Part shown: piece by piece, positions 17,762 through 28,226 of the stretch
How positions within the stretch are numbered: position 1 is the first letter of the stretch
Layout: each line of letters opens with the position of its first letter
Assembly: GCA_022813675.1 (NCBI GenBank)
Contig: CP063375.1
Coordinates: forward strand, 62,001 to 126,000
Direction of reading: 5' to 3'
DNA: 64,000 nucleotides
From: Deferribacteraceae bacterium V6Fe1
GTDB taxonomy: Bacteria > Chrysiogenota > Deferribacteres > Deferribacterales > Deferrivibrionaceae
Translations under genes and position numbers: made by a program
Notes under the pieces: generated by a model
The model's database searches: none
Told to the model about the DNA's origin: nothing
The model's input: the letters and a program-made list of their open reading frames with translations, nothing else

Positions 17762-18331
17762 TTGAGTACAAAAGAGAAAATTATTAATGCGGCATTTGAG
17801 CTTTTTTCCACCAAGGGGTATATCGGCACTACTACCAAAGAGATAGCTCAACTTGCAAATGTTTCTGAAGTTACAATTTTTAGACATTTCAGTACAAAGG
17901 AAAACATTTTTGAAGCTGTAATTCAGACAAAATCATTTCTGCCAAGCCTTAAAAATCTAATCCCTAAAGTAAATTCGCTTAGTTTAAAAGATGCTCTCAT
18001 TGAAATTGCACTGCAATATACCAAAACCTTAATCTCTAAAAAAGGCGCCATCAAAATTTTCTTTTCAGAGGTTGACAGATATCCGGAGAGAGTAAGAGAA
18101 AGCCATAATGCCATGGTGGATGAAATGGACAGAATTTTGACCAAATTTTTAATGTCCAAACTGACAAAATATTCAGACAAAGATATGAAATTAATCACAA
18201 AAATGTTTTGGTATATAATTTTCGGCTATTTTCTTGAAAATGAAATAATTAAAAACGAAGTTTCAGACTTTGACCTATTAAGAAAAATTTTTGACAGAAA
18301 AATAGATTTTTTCCTAAATGGAATTTTATAA
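17762..18331 (+). CDS. TetR/AcrR-family transcriptional repressor
   Basis: A 189-aa regulator. The N-terminal helix-turn-helix spans about residues 5-50, with TTTKEIAQLANVSEVTIFRH being the recognition region. The C-terminal ligand-binding domain is divergent, as usual. The TTG start at 17762 is chosen because GGAGG (17752-17756) lies five bases upstream; a TTG at 17750 would overlap that site. It heads the RND efflux operon and probably represses it and itself through the palindrome at 17731-17750. Confidence 0.88.
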   Translation: MSTKEKIINAAFELFSTKGYIGTTTKEIAQLANVSEVTIFRHFSTKENIFEAVIQTKSFLPSLKNLIPKVNSLSLKDALIEIALQYTKTLISKKGAIKIFFSEVDRYPERVRESHNAMVDEMDRILTKFLMSKLTKYSDKDMKLITKMFWYIIFGYFLENEIIKNEVSDFDLLRKIFDRKIDFFLNGIL

Positions 18332-18344
18332 AAATGGAGGATAT

Positions 18345-19421
18345 ATGTTAAAAAAATTATTCATCACAAGCTTTTTACTACTTTTTTTAGTGGCTGCAAA
18401 CGCACAAGAGATGCCAGCACCACACGTGGATGTCTTTGAAATCAGCGGGTTTAAGCCATATGTTTTTGAGGCTACTTACCCCGCAAAAGTCAAAGCATAT
18501 AATGTGGCAACAGTCGTTGCAAAAGTATCAGGCACTATTTTAAATCAATCCTTCAAAGAGGGTGAATTTGTTGAAAAGGGTGCACCCCTTTTTAAAATCG
18601 ACGATGAAATTTACAAAAGTGATGTGGAAATTATCAAATCACAACTTGATGTTGCAAAAGTTCAGCTTGAAAAAGCAAAAGCAGATTTTGAAAGGGTAAG
18701 TCAATCTTTCAAAGAAAACGTTGTAAGCAAACAAGATTTTGACAATGCCAAATTTGCTCTTGAGCAGGCAAAATCAAATATAGCACTAATAAACAGCCAG
18801 CTTAAAAAAGCTCAAATTAACCTTGATTATACCAACATATTGGCTACCGAAAAAGGATATTTAGGGCTGAAAATGGTAAATATAGGCGACTTTGTCACAC
18901 CGGGGACACCTGTAGTAACCATTACGGACAGCACAAAGGTATATGTGGAATTTTCATTACCCGACAAAGATTTTTCCAACCTTAAAAATGACCTTGGGGA
19001 TTTTTCTAATGTTAATCTAACATTATCCGGGTTTGAAAACTTAAACGGTAAAATTACCTTTGTGGATTCAAAAGTCGACGAAGCTACATCTACGGTAAAA
19101 TTCAGAGGTTTGATTGACAACAAAGACAAATTATTAACTCCGGGTATATTTGTAAGGGTAAACTTTAAAAGTGTCACTTCCAAAAATCTTGTCAAAATCC
19201 CTCAAAAAGCAGTTTTGCAAAATCCTATGGGGACAATCTGCTTTGTGGTTGAAAATGATGTCGTAGGGGTAAGACCGCTTCAAATTGTAGAAAGTAAAGA
19301 CGATTTTTATTTCGTGCAAGGTCCTTTCAAACCGAATGACAAGGTAATTACAAATAACTTTTTCAAGGTAAAACCCGGAACAAAAGTCGTAATTGACAAA
19401 GTAATTAAAGAGGTTAACTAA
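18345..19421 (+). CDS. RND efflux periplasmic adaptor (membrane fusion protein)
   Basis: The 358-aa protein links the inner-membrane pump to the outer-membrane channel. A signal peptide (about 1-20, ending ANA) is followed by a lipoyl/barrel-sandwich half ([20 protein letters not shown]), an alpha-helical hairpin (about 85-145), the second lipoyl half, and a beta-barrel domain (RVNFKS region). There is no lipobox cysteine, so it is probably held by complex assembly. ATG 18345 follows GGAGG; an in-frame ATG at 18318 inside the tetR end is less likely. The pump gene starts two bases after its stop. Confidence 0.9.
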   Translation: MLKKLFITSFLLLFLVAANAQEMPAPHVDVFEISGFKPYVFEATYPAKVKAYNVATVVAKVSGTILNQSFKEGEFVEKGAPLFKIDDEIYKSDVEIIKSQLDVAKVQLEKAKADFERVSQSFKENVVSKQDFDNAKFALEQAKSNIALINSQLKKAQINLDYTNILATEKGYLGLKMVNIGDFVTPGTPVVTITDSTKVYVEFSLPDKDFSNLKNDLGDFSNVNLTLSGFENLNGKITFVDSKVDEATSTVKFRGLIDNKDKLLTPGIFVRVNFKSVTSKNLVKIPQKAVLQNPMGTICFVVENDVVGVRPLQIVESKDDFYFVQGPFKPNDKVITNNFFKVKPGTKVVIDKVIKEVN

Positions 19422-19423
19422 CT

Positions 19424-22400
19424 ATGTTTTCTAAATTTTTTATAGAAAGGCCAAGGTTTTCAACTGTTATTGCAATAACAATAATTTTGTTAGGGCTTAT
19501 AGCTTTGAAAAATCTACCGGTTAAAGAATATCCCACCCTGACCCCGCCACAGATAAATATTTCAGCAATTTATCCGGGAGCAGATGCGGATACTATTTCA
19601 AAAACAGTTGCAGCACCCCTTGAAGAGGCTATAAACGGTGTTAATGATTTAATTTATATGACAAGTACGGCTTCTTCAGGTATTTTAACCATCAGTGCTT
19701 ATTTTGAAATAGGGACTGACCCTGAAATTGCAAAAGTTGACATAAATAACAGGATTCAAACGGCGCTAAACCTTTTGCCTGAAGCTGTCAGAAGACAGGG
19801 GATACAGGTAAGAGAAAGGACTCCTGACCTTTTAAAGGTGTATGCTTTTGTGTCTGAAGGGGAAAAGAAAAGCGATACGGAGATAAGCAACTTTATTCAA
19901 ATAAATGTCCTTGATGATATTAAAAGGATTAAAGGGGTAGGAGATGCGGTAATATTCGGTGAAAAAAAATATGCCGTGAGAGTTTGGATAAAACCGGACA
20001 AACTTGCATCTTTAAACCTGACTCCAATTGACATCTATCAGGCGATTTCATCTCAAAATGCTGAAAATCCCGGCGGTGGTATATCTCAGGAGCCTTTATC
20101 CAAAGATTCGTCATTTAGCTACACAGTCAAAGGTGAGGGCAGACTTCAAACAGTAAAAGAGTTTGAAAATATCATAATCCGCTCAAACCCTAACGGCTCG
20201 GCTATCAGACTAAAAGATTTGGCGGATATCAGACTCGAATCTGAAAACTATTATGTAAACGCATATTACAATAACCAGCCTGCTATCCCAATGGGTATTT
20301 TCCTTGCACCTGGAGCAAATGCTTTGGAGGTTGCAAAGGCTGTAGATGAAAAGATTAATGAACTTTCAACATCGTTTCCAAAAGATATAAAATATCACAC
20401 TCCATATAACCCTACAATTTTTATCAATGAATCGATACATGAGGTTATTGTCACACTTCTTATAGCGGTCGCATTGGTAGTGTTTGTGATTTACATATTC
20501 TTAGGCTCATTCAGGGCAACATTTATTCCACTTCTTGCGATACCCGTTTCAATTATCGGGACATTTGCAGGGCTTTACGCTCTCGGATTTTCTATAAACC
20601 TGCTTACCCTCTTCGGACTTATCCTTGCCATTGGCCTTGTAGTGGATGATGCCATTGTTGTTATCGAAAACGTAGAGCGGGTTATGCGCGAAGAAAAATT
20701 GGGCAGAAAAGAGGCTACAATTAAAGCAATGGAACAAATCACTACACCTATAATCGCAATTGTGCTCGTCTTATCCGCTGTTTTTATCCCTGCCTCTTTT
20801 ATAAAAGGGTTTAGCGGTGAGATGTTTAAGCAATTTGCCATCACCATATCGATATCAATGATATTAAGCGGTATTGTCGCCTTGACGCTTACCCCTGCAC
20901 TTTGCGCAATGTTTTTGAGGGAAACAGAAAAGAAACCGATTTTACCAATCAGACTATTCCAGGCATTTTTTCAAAAAGCCACAACCGGGTTTACAAAAGG
21001 GGTAAAACTAATCATAAAAATGGCAATAATAAACGTGCTTGTCTTTGGAATTGTTATTTTTGCCTCTTACAAAATATACAAGCTTTTACCGACAGGTCTT
21101 GTCCCGATAGAAGATAAGGGCTCAATATTTACGCTAACTTATCTAATGCCAGGCTCTTCTCTTAAAAGGACAAGCGATGTAGTCAACAATGAAGTGGAAA
21201 AGCAGCTTTTGGCAAATAAACACGTAAACAAAGAGGTGTCTATTGTAGGGCTTGATTTGTCAGCATTCTCATACAAAACAGATTCAGCCATTACCTTTTC
21301 CCAATTAACAGATTGGAGCGAAAGGAAAAATAAAGATGAATCGTCAATGGCAATTGCGGCTAATTTTATGAGACAATTTTCCGCAAGCAAAGAAGCTCTG
21401 ATTTTTACGGTGAACCCGCCTCCAATAATGGGGATGAGTATGACAGGGGGGTTTGAGCTTTATATTCAGGATAGGACTGGTGCCGACATACAAGTATTAA
21501 ATAAATATGTTCAAGAAATTGTTGCAAAAGCCAATCAGAGACAAGAATTAATGGGGGTACGCTCCACACTTAATACAAACGTGCCTCAATACAAGATAGA
21601 AGTAGACAGGGAAAAGGCTAAAGCGCTCGGAGTGGCTATTTCAGATATTTATACCACAATTCAGCTGACTTTTGCCAAAGGGTATGTAAATGACTACAAC
21701 CTTTTCGGTAGGACATACCACGTAAATATTCAAGCAAGTGAAGAATTTAGAGATAATATAGATGATTACAGGAATATTTTTGTAAGATCAAACACCGGCA
21801 AACTTATCCCTATAAGCTCTCTTATTTCACTTAAAAGAATTGTGTCTGCATCTGTAATCGAAAGATTTAATATGTTTCCCGCTGCAAAAATTTTAGGTGA
21901 CCCAAAGCCCGGATTTTCTTCCGGTGATGCGATGAGAGCAATACAAGAGGTGGCAAAAGAGGTATTACCGGAAGGCTACACCACTGCTTGGGCGGGGACC
22001 TCTTTTCAGGAAGTGAGAGTCAAGCAATCAGGCAGCACCGCTTATGTATTTTCTATCATATTTGTGCTTTTGATCTTGGTAGCTCTTTATGAAAGTTGGA
22101 TGGCTCCTCTTTCCATTATACTGTCAATACCATTTGCCATATTTGGGGCACTGCTCGGTGTATTTGTGTTTAGATTGGAAAATGATATCTATCTTCAGGT
22201 AGGTATTATTACACTTATAGGGCTTGCAGCCAAAAATGCCATTCTAATTGTAGAGTTTGCGGAAGAAAGATACAAAATAAAAGGGATGAATATTTTAGAC
22301 GCCGTTATTGAGGCATCAAAAATCAGATTTAGACCTATCGTAATGACATCCTTTGCATTCATAGCCGGGACAGTGCCACTTATATTAAGTAGCGGTGCAG

Positions 22401-22534
22401 GTGCCAACAGCAGGCATATTATAGGGCATACGGTAGTATGGGGGATGGTTGCCGCCACATTTATCGGCACATTCTTTATCCCTTTGCTTTACTACATGGT
22501 AATCAGAATAAAAATGATATTTAAAAGGAAGTAG
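19424..22534 (+). CDS. RND multidrug efflux pump, AcrB/HAE1 type
   Basis: This 1036-aa inner-membrane proton antiporter matches the usual HAE1 length. Twelve transmembrane helices in two sets flank two large periplasmic loops. The N-terminus [14 protein letters not shown] is typical, and the proton-relay aspartate pair sits in [16 protein letters not shown] in helix 4. The second repeat shows [16 protein letters not shown]. Substrates cannot be read from sequence, but HAE1 members export hydrophobic drugs, bile acids and solvents rather than metals. It forms a tripartite system with the adaptor and NodT-type channel on either side. Confidence 0.94.
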   Translation: MFSKFFIERPRFSTVIAITIILLGLIALKNLPVKEYPTLTPPQINISAIYPGADADTISKTVAAPLEEAINGVNDLIYMTSTASSGILTISAYFEIGTDPEIAKVDINNRIQTALNLLPEAVRRQGIQVRERTPDLLKVYAFVSEGEKKSDTEISNFIQINVLDDIKRIKGVGDAVIFGEKKYAVRVWIKPDKLASLNLTPIDIYQAISSQNAENPGGGISQEPLSKDSSFSYTVKGEGRLQTVKEFENIIIRSNPNGSAIRLKDLADIRLESENYYVNAYYNNQPAIPMGIFLAPGANALEVAKAVDEKINELSTSFPKDIKYHTPYNPTIFINESIHEVIVTLLIAVALVVFVIYIFLGSFRATFIPLLAIPVSIIGTFAGLYALGFSINLLTLFGLILAIGLVVDDAIVVIENVERVMREEKLGRKEATIKAMEQITTPIIAIVLVLSAVFIPASFIKGFSGEMFKQFAITISISMILSGIVALTLTPALCAMFLRETEKKPILPIRLFQAFFQKATTGFTKGVKLIIKMAIINVLVFGIVIFASYKIYKLLPTGLVPIEDKGSIFTLTYLMPGSSLKRTSDVVNNEVEKQLLANKHVNKEVSIVGLDLSAFSYKTDSAITFSQLTDWSERKNKDESSMAIAANFMRQFSASKEALIFTVNPPPIMGMSMTGGFELYIQDRTGADIQVLNKYVQEIVAKANQRQELMGVRSTLNTNVPQYKIEVDREKAKALGVAISDIYTTIQLTFAKGYVNDYNLFGRTYHVNIQASEEFRDNIDDYRNIFVRSNTGKLIPISSLISLKRIVSASVIERFNMFPAAKILGDPKPGFSSGDAMRAIQEVAKEVLPEGYTTAWAGTSFQEVRVKQSGSTAYVFSIIFVLLILVALYESWMAPLSIILSIPFAIFGALLGVFVFRLENDIYLQVGIITLIGLAAKNAILIVEFAEERYKIKGMNILDAVIEASKIRFRPIVMTSFAFIAGTVPLILSSGAGANSRHIIGHTVVWGMVAATFIGTFFIPLLYYMVIRIKMIFKRK

Positions 22535-22537
22535 CAT

Positions 22538-23908
22538 ATGAAAAAAATAGTGATTTCTTTAACTATAGGCTTACTTTTGACTTCATGCTCTTTTGCCCCG
22601 AAATATGTCAGACCCAATATCGAGCTGCCACAGTCAAAGATTGTCGATAACAAAACGGAAATTTCAATTCAGTGGTGGAAAGGGTACAATAATGAAAGGT
22701 TAAATCAACTTATCGACTATGCCTTAAAAAATAATGACAATCTCCTTATTGCCTTTGAAAAGATAAACGAAGCATCCGCAACATTCAATTTGGCAAAGGC
22801 AAACCTATACCCAAACACTTTTGCGGCAGGCAATGCATCAAGGACTAAAGTGAGCGAAGAGGTTTCATCGACAGGTCAAAGCTATACCACAAATAGTTTT
22901 TCAATTTCAGGCGGTGTTTCTTACGAAATAGACCTTTTCGGCAAACTTAAAAATCAGAAAAAAGCTCAGCTTGCCCTTTTGCTGTCCCAAAAAAGCTATG
23001 CGGATGCCGTAAGGATAAAACTGATTTCGGATGTAGCTGCAACTTATTTTGAACTTTGCGCCATAGATAAACAGATAGAAATCGAAAAAAAGCTTATAGA
23101 AAGATACGAGGAGAGCTACAATTATAGGCAAAAGCAATATAAATATGGCCTAATAAATGAGCTTGCCGTCCAGCAGGAGAAAGCCAACCTTGACGGCTCA
23201 AAACTTAGTCTTGAGGTATTGCAGGAAAACAGAAAACTCCTTGCAAATGTATTGTCACTGCTACTTGGGAAAAGCCCTTCCGAGATTTTTGGCAGCAGCT
23301 ACAACATATGTGAGAAGATGCCGGAACCAATCAGTATACCCCCATTTATACCGTCTGAAGTCGTAGAAAAAAGACCTGACATAATACAAGCTGAAGAAAA
23401 TTTAAAGGCCGCAAACTTTGCTATCGGCGTAGCAAAAGCTGCGTATTTCCCAAACATTTCCCTTACCGGTGCACTTGGACTACAAAGCACAGATTTGACA
23501 AACCTTTTTCAATCATCTGCTAACTTTTGGAATATTGGTGGCAGTATAACAACACCTATTTTTGACTTTGGCAGGATTAAGGCGAATGTAAAGATAACCG
23601 ATTCAAAACAGAAGCAGGCACTTTTAAATTATATTTTTACAGTAAAAAACGCATTCAAAGAGATACTTGACGCATTTATCAGCCTCGAGTCGATACAAAG
23701 GCAGATAGAGATTCAAAAAACTCAAATTGAAAACTTTGAAAGGATACTTGAAATAGCAGAAAAACAATATAAAAACGGTGTCATAGACTATATAACTGTC
23801 ATTGATGCCAAACGAAATCTCGAAAAAACGCATATCAATCTCGTTAATCTTAATAAAGAATATTTAAAACAGCTGGCACTTCTTTACAAAGCAATGGGGG
23901 AAAATTAA
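22538..23908 (+). CDS. Outer-membrane efflux channel lipoprotein (NodT/OprM type)
   Basis: The 456-aa protein is the TolC-like trimeric channel of the efflux system. It has a lipoprotein signal with lipobox LTSC (Cys at about 17), the family motif PKYVRPNIELP, and W-W-K in IQWWKGYNN. Two internal TolC repeats are rich in long helices, with ANLYPNTFAAG and AAYFPNISLTGALG marking equivalent positions. It is the last gene of the tetR-adaptor-pump-channel operon, beginning three bases after the pump stop codon. Confidence 0.92.
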   Translation: MKKIVISLTIGLLLTSCSFAPKYVRPNIELPQSKIVDNKTEISIQWWKGYNNERLNQLIDYALKNNDNLLIAFEKINEASATFNLAKANLYPNTFAAGNASRTKVSEEVSSTGQSYTTNSFSISGGVSYEIDLFGKLKNQKKAQLALLLSQKSYADAVRIKLISDVAATYFELCAIDKQIEIEKKLIERYEESYNYRQKQYKYGLINELAVQQEKANLDGSKLSLEVLQENRKLLANVLSLLLGKSPSEIFGSSYNICEKMPEPISIPPFIPSEVVEKRPDIIQAEENLKAANFAIGVAKAAYFPNISLTGALGLQSTDLTNLFQSSANFWNIGGSITTPIFDFGRIKANVKITDSKQKQALLNYIFTVKNAFKEILDAFISLESIQRQIEIQKTQIENFERILEIAEKQYKNGVIDYITVIDAKRNLEKTHINLVNLNKEYLKQLALLYKAMGEN

Positions 23909-23919
23909 AACATCCAATT

Positions 23920-24711
23920 ATGATTATAGATTTTCATACTCACATTTTTCCTGACAAGATTGCAAAGGATGCCATAACTTTTTTATCAGAAAAGGGTCAG
24001 GTAAAGCCCCGCACAAATGGGACTTTATCTGCCCTTGAAGATTCAATGGCTGAGTCAAATGTAGATATCTCTGTAGTATGTAATGTGGCTACAAGCCCAA
24101 AGCAGGTAGAAAGCATATTTGAGTTTAGCAAACATATAAAATCCAAAAAGATATTCCCACTCCCAAGTATTCACCCTGCTGCTGATAATATTGAATCATA
24201 TCTGCTGCAATTTAAGAACTTAGGTTTTGGCGGACTTAAAATGCATCCTGACTATCAAAAATTTTATATAGACGATAAAAAGCATTATAAAATTTATGAA
24301 ATATGCAGAGAGCTTGATATGTTTATCATATTTCATACGGGAGTTGATATCGGTTATCCCCCACCTTATCACGCTACACCTGAAAGGATAAAAAAAGTCA
24401 TGGACAATTTTCCAAAATTAAAAATTATTGCCGCACATATGGGAAGTTATCAGATGTATGATGAGGTAGAAAGGTATCTTTTTGGCAAAGATATTTATTT
24501 TGACACGGCGTATTGCCTTGATAAAATGCCACAAAATTTATTAAAAAAGTTTTTTAGCAAGCACCCTATCGAACGTTTTCTCTTTGCTACCGATTCGCCT
24601 TGGTGCAGCCAAAAAGAATATGTAGATATATTTACGTCTTTTAATTTTCTAACAGAAGAATACAAAGAAAAAATATTTTATAAGAATGCAAAAGAACTCT
24701 TAAAAATTTAA
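23920..24711 (+). CDS. TIM-barrel amidohydrolase (COG2159 type)
   Basis: This 263-aa protein of the amidohydrolase_2 superfamily has the metal-binding DFHTHIFP at the N-terminus, a HPDYQKF strand, FHTGVDIGYPPP, IIAAHMGSY and the closing FATDSPWCSQ aspartate. Family members include decarboxylases and hydrolases acting on aromatic or lactone substrates; the actual substrate here is unknown. It follows the efflux channel gene by 11 bases and may be co-transcribed. Its stop overlaps the convergent deacetylase gene. Confidence 0.85.
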   Translation: MIIDFHTHIFPDKIAKDAITFLSEKGQVKPRTNGTLSALEDSMAESNVDISVVCNVATSPKQVESIFEFSKHIKSKKIFPLPSIHPAADNIESYLLQFKNLGFGGLKMHPDYQKFYIDDKKHYKIYEICRELDMFIIFHTGVDIGYPPPYHATPERIKKVMDNFPKLKIIAAHMGSYQMYDEVERYLFGKDIYFDTAYCLDKMPQNLLKKFFSKHPIERFLFATDSPWCSQKEYVDIFTSFNFLTEEYKEKIFYKNAKELLKI

Positions 24712-25418
24712 TTTATTAACTCACTTAAGAGTGCAGGCCTTAAACCCTTACTTTTTAATGACTCATATATTTTAGGCAAGGCTTCATGCGTATTGTACCC
24801 TCTGCCATTTATGTGAAATATAATAATATCGCCGGGTCTTATTTTCTTTGATATATAGTTATACATCTTTTCAGCCGAAACATTTTTGTCAGGGTCGCCA
24901 CTAATCAAATTTGCATGGACTACTTTGTAGCCAAGGCTTTCCACAACCTTTAGACCCCTGACATCGTAATTAAAACCGGGAAATCTGAAATACTTTGTCT
25001 TTATTCCTAACATATCATAAAGATATTTTTCATTCTCTTTCACTTCATTTACGATAGTCTGATTATCAAGCCTTTGCATGTATTGATAATGATTTGCAGA
25101 ATGATTTTCTATTTCTATAAAATTATATTTGCTTATCTCTATTAGCCTTTCTATATTTCTTTCGGCAAATTTTTTATTTACAAAGATTGTAACGGGTATC
25201 TTATTTTTTACTATAAAATCTAAGATTTTTTCATCAAAAAAGACAGGGGTCTTGGTTTCACAGGCATCAAAAGTGAGTAAAACCGCATCTTTACTTTCAA
25301 CTTTATTTAAAACTTCCGCATTCAAAAAATGAGGCAAACCCACAATTAATATGAATGCAAAAACCGCAAGATAAAGGCTATTACGACACCTGTAATAGTG
25401 CCGTCCACAAACGCCCAA
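24708..25418 (-). CDS. Exported polysaccharide deacetylase (NodB fold)
   Basis: A 236-aa carbohydrate esterase 4-like protein. A signal or anchor segment (about 14-33) ends at LNAEV. Motif 1 reads LLTFDACET instead of the usual TFDDGP, so the first catalytic aspartate is present but the pair is altered. Motif 2 has the zinc ligands as ENHSANH, motif 3 is RFPGFNYD, and a later IIFHINGRG supplies the final histidine. The TTG start at 25418 has a GGGGG run upstream and overlaps the preceding gene by 73 bases. It likely acts on peptidoglycan or a surface polysaccharide, but the substrate is not certain. Confidence 0.8.
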   Translation of the reverse strand: MGVCGRHYYRCRNSLYLAVFAFILIVGLPHFLNAEVLNKVESKDAVLLTFDACETKTPVFFDEKILDFIVKNKIPVTIFVNKKFAERNIERLIEISKYNFIEIENHSANHYQYMQRLDNQTIVNEVKENEKYLYDMLGIKTKYFRFPGFNYDVRGLKVVESLGYKVVHANLISGDPDKNVSAEKMYNYISKKIRPGDIIIFHINGRGYNTHEALPKIYESLKSKGLRPALLSELIN

Positions 25419-25591
25419 GCTGCCCCCTTTAATATCCCTTTGACCGTGTAGTAGTCATAACCTTTATACACAATCGAGGCATATCTCAGTATCTTTTTAT
25501 ATTTTGTATTTCTTAAAAAAATAGTCAATATTGTGAAAAATACACTATAACAGATGGCGAAAATAAAAATAAATAAGTTGTAGTTAAACAA
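25346..25591 (-). CDS. Small membrane protein, function unknown
   Basis: An 81-aa protein with an N-terminal transmembrane helix (about 3-24) and a C-terminal one (about 58-76), and a basic segment between them. The TTG start is tentative. It overlaps the deacetylase gene in another frame by 73 bases, so the two are probably co-translated. No family is recognised. Confidence 0.5.
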   Translation of the reverse strand: MFNYNLFIFIFAICYSVFFTILTIFLRNTKYKKILRYASIVYKGYDYYTVKGILKGAAWAFVDGTITGVVIAFILRFLHSY

Positions 25592-25696
25592 GATGACTCC
25601 TCAGCATTTCATTCAATTTTAGCATTTACCCACAAAAGAAATTAAATTTCAATTACTTTTAGGTAATATGTTAGTAGTTCTACATTAATATTTTAT

Positions 25697-26596
25697 TCAC
25701 TTTATCATTTTAGAAAGCAGTAAGACAGATAGGGCATAATTGTCACTTGGATTATACTTTCTAAGCACGTCAAAATTTTTAAAAGTCGCCCAATAATCCT
25801 GACCGATTTTGTTTATTTTGGCCTCACCCCGTTTGATATTAAATGGAAAAATCACACCTCTTTTTCTTAAAAAAGATACTTTTGTATAAGTAGTAATAGA
25901 GCTGTTTACATTTTTCACCACAACAGCCGTAGGCTTGCCATAGTCCCAGCCATTTTTACTTAAAAAATTTGCCACACTGCCAATTGCATCACTCATACTG
26001 TTTACCAAATCTATTTTCTTATCTTTATTAAAATCAACAGCAAATTTGAAAATATTTGATGGCATAAATTGAGGAATCCCTACTGCACCCGCATATGAAG
26101 ACAAGACTTCAGACGGCTTTATTTTATGTTTGTAAGTATAGTCTAACAAACTTCCAAGCTCATTCGTAAAATATTCGCTCCTTCTATCAAACTTTTCTGC
26201 CAAAGTGTATAGAGAATCAAGAGCATTATATTTTGGTTTGTATTTGCCAAAATCACTTTCTATTCCAATAATCGCTGCAATTATTTCCGAAGGCACACGA
26301 TATTTTTTTTCGGCTTTCAACAGTAATTTTTTATATTTTTTATAAAAATGTTGGCCATTTTTAACCTTTTGAGGATTAAGAAATATTTTTTTATAATCTT
26401 CCCAATCTTTTTCCTCTGCCGGATTTTTTATCTTTTCCAGCACGGCAAAATCTATCTTTGCTTTTGCCAAAGCATTTTGGACGTAGTGAATCGGCAAGTT
26501 AAATCTTTTGGAAATATATTCGGTAAGATTATCGTAAGCAAATATCGGTTGAGCAATAAAAAAAGAAATGGCAGCAAGCAAGACAAAAAATCGCAT
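25697..26596 (-). CDS. mltB: Lytic murein transglycosylase B-like protein
   Basis: This 299-aa periplasmic enzyme of the MltB family (SLT_2) cleaves the MurNAc-GlcNAc bond with formation of 1,6-anhydro ends. A signal peptide (about 1-20, ending IFAY) has no lipobox cysteine. The catalytic Glu is in IIGIESDFGKY, and the family motif SYAGAVGIPQFMPS is intact. The start follows GGAG. It is upstream of the deacetylase and points the same way, which suggests a shared role in wall turnover. Confidence 0.9.
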   Translation of the reverse strand: MRFFVLLAAISFFIAQPIFAYDNLTEYISKRFNLPIHYVQNALAKAKIDFAVLEKIKNPAEEKDWEDYKKIFLNPQKVKNGQHFYKKYKKLLLKAEKKYRVPSEIIAAIIGIESDFGKYKPKYNALDSLYTLAEKFDRRSEYFTNELGSLLDYTYKHKIKPSEVLSSYAGAVGIPQFMPSNIFKFAVDFNKDKKIDLVNSMSDAIGSVANFLSKNGWDYGKPTAVVVKNVNSSITTYTKVSFLRKRGVIFPFNIKRGEAKINKIGQDYWATFKNFDVLRKYNPSDNYALSVLLLSKMIK

Positions 26597-26650
26597 AAAA
26601 TCTCCTTACTGCCATTATAAGCCAATTTTAAATTATTTCAAATTACTATT

Positions 26651-27001
26651 TTAATGGCAACTATCCCCTCCTGAGCAAAAGGCGTCAGATTTCTCTACTT
26701 TACCCGCAAGATAAGAATTAATAGCGTCAATAGGATTATTTTCAGTCACACCGGGAAAGACTTCAACATTTTTAGAGTTTAAAATCTCCACAGCCTTATG
26801 CCCTAACCCTTTGCAGAGAAGCACATTTACATCCATCGAAATAAGCCACATTGGAAATGAGCCAAATTCATGCGCCGGTGCATCATAATAATTTACACTT
26901 TCAATTTTATCCCCTTCAATTTCCGCTATCAAGAACATTTTACTGTGTCCGAAATGGTCACTGACCAAATCTTTACTTAACAATGGTAATGCAATTTTCA
27001 T
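26651..27001 (-). CDS. NifX/NafY-like Fe-Mo-cofactor-binding-domain protein (copy 2)
   Basis: A 116-aa protein of the dinitrogenase iron-molybdenum cofactor biosynthesis fold, an RNase H-like domain that binds metal-sulfur clusters. HFGHSKMFLI and the GLGHKAVEIL segment are typical. The C-terminus has two cysteines and a final histidine (FCSGGDSCH) that could add metal ligands. No nitrogenase genes are nearby. Together with two MinD/ferredoxin ATPases upstream it resembles the orange-protein (ORP) clusters of anaerobes. Confidence 0.8.
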   Translation of the reverse strand: MKIALPLLSKDLVSDHFGHSKMFLIAEIEGDKIESVNYYDAPAHEFGSFPMWLISMDVNVLLCKGLGHKAVEILNSKNVEVFPGVTENNPIDAINSYLAGKVEKSDAFCSGGDSCH

Positions 27002-27015
27002 ATCAAACCCCTTAT

Positions 27016-27357
27016 TTAATTTATTTGCTCTTCCAAGAGATTATTTTGATAGTCTCTTAAATTTTCCATTACACTCTTTTCAGGATTACCCCTATATACC
27101 TTAACACCTTTTCTTTTAATTATATCAAATGCTTTTGGCCCCACTGAACCCGTTATTATCACATCCACACCTTCATCTATAGCATTTGCGGCAGCCTGCA
27201 TCCCCGCACCATGCTCAAAATTTTCACTGAGGCTATTGTCAATAAAATATGACTCTTTTTTATCCGTCTCAAAAATATACCAATACAAAGCTCTACCAAA
27301 CCTTGCATCCATAAAGCCATTTTCATTTTTATCCATAGCCGTTACCAATATTTTCAT
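27016..27357 (-). CDS. NifX/NafY-like Fe-Mo-cofactor-binding-domain protein (copy 1)
   Basis: A 113-aa paralogue of the following gene. It shares the fold and shows MDARFGRALYWYIF, NSLSENFEHGAG and a GSVGPKAFDIIKRKGVKVYR strand-helix unit. It lacks the cysteine-rich tail of its neighbour. It overlaps the upstream ATPase gene by four bases and so is translationally coupled. A role in handling a metal-sulfur cluster is inferred from the family and context. Confidence 0.8.
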   Translation of the reverse strand: MKILVTAMDKNENGFMDARFGRALYWYIFETDKKESYFIDNSLSENFEHGAGMQAAANAIDEGVDVIITGSVGPKAFDIIKRKGVKVYRGNPEKSVMENLRDYQNNLLEEQIN

Positions 27358-28226
27358 TCTACCCCCTCAGTAAGTTTTTTATATAAACTTTCAAATATTT
27401 TTTTATATCCATCTTTAGCTTCCGAAATATTGACCTTCTTCTTTAAATATTGGGGAACATCCTGTGAATAATTTAAATATCCGACTATTTCTATCTTGTT
27501 ATTTTCAAACAAGTTGACAAGCTTTTCATCAATATCATGATTTAAGCCAAATTTATTTATAAACCCCAACCTTTTTACCTTGAAATTTTTGGATAGCCCA
27601 ATCAATCTCTCCATATCATGCAGCCCTGATATACTTGACTCTGCCACCAAAAGTACAATGTCACTTCCTGAAATGACTGAAATTGCACTGCATCCGATAC
27701 CGGGAGGCCCGTCCACAATTATTGTTGATGCTTTTTGCTCTGCAGCTAATTGTTTGGCAGTCTTTTTAATATCTGAAACCAATTTGCCAGAATTTTCTTC
27801 TGCGGGATTAAGCAATGCGTGTACCATCTTAAACCCGTATTTAGTCTTTGAAATGTATTTCTTGCCTGTAAGTTTGTCGGTTACAGAAATTGCGTTTGTA
27901 GGGCATATAAATTGACACAGTCCACACCCTTCACAGGCAATATCATCAATTACATAGTCAAATTTTATAATTTCAATAGCTTCAAAACTGCATTCATGAT
28001 AGCATCTTCCACACCTGATACAAAAATCTTGCTCTATCTTAAACTGCTTCCCAGAATAAAAATCTTTCTCTTCTACCGGCTCAGGCTCAAGCAATATTTT
28101 TAAATTAGGCGCATCTACATCCGCATCCACCAGCACATCATTTTTTTTCAAAAAATATGATAATCCTGCTGTAATTGTAGATTTTCCGGCTCCACCTTTT
28201 CCGCTGACTACAACTATCTCTTTCAA
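27354..28226 (-). CDS. MinD-superfamily P-loop ATPase with inserted ferredoxin domain (copy 1)
   Basis: The 290-aa protein has the deviant Walker A SGKGGAGKSTITAGL near the N-terminus and the Asp of DADVDAPN. A two [4Fe-4S] ferredoxin insertion (about 60-115) has CIRCGRCYHEC and CEGCGLCQFICP. The GPPGIGCS box then returns to the ATPase fold. This is the COG1149 architecture, found in Orp3/Orp4-type proteins, where it is thought to support Fe-S or Mo-Cu cluster assembly. It overlaps both neighbours by four bases, and its paralogue lies directly upstream. Confidence 0.88.
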   Translation of the reverse strand: MKEIVVVSGKGGAGKSTITAGLSYFLKKNDVLVDADVDAPNLKILLEPEPVEEKDFYSGKQFKIEQDFCIRCGRCYHECSFEAIEIIKFDYVIDDIACEGCGLCQFICPTNAISVTDKLTGKKYISKTKYGFKMVHALLNPAEENSGKLVSDIKKTAKQLAAEQKASTIIVDGPPGIGCSAISVISGSDIVLLVAESSISGLHDMERLIGLSKNFKVKRLGFINKFGLNHDIDEKLVNLFENNKIEIVGYLNYSQDVPQYLKKKVNISEAKDGYKKIFESLYKKLTEGVE

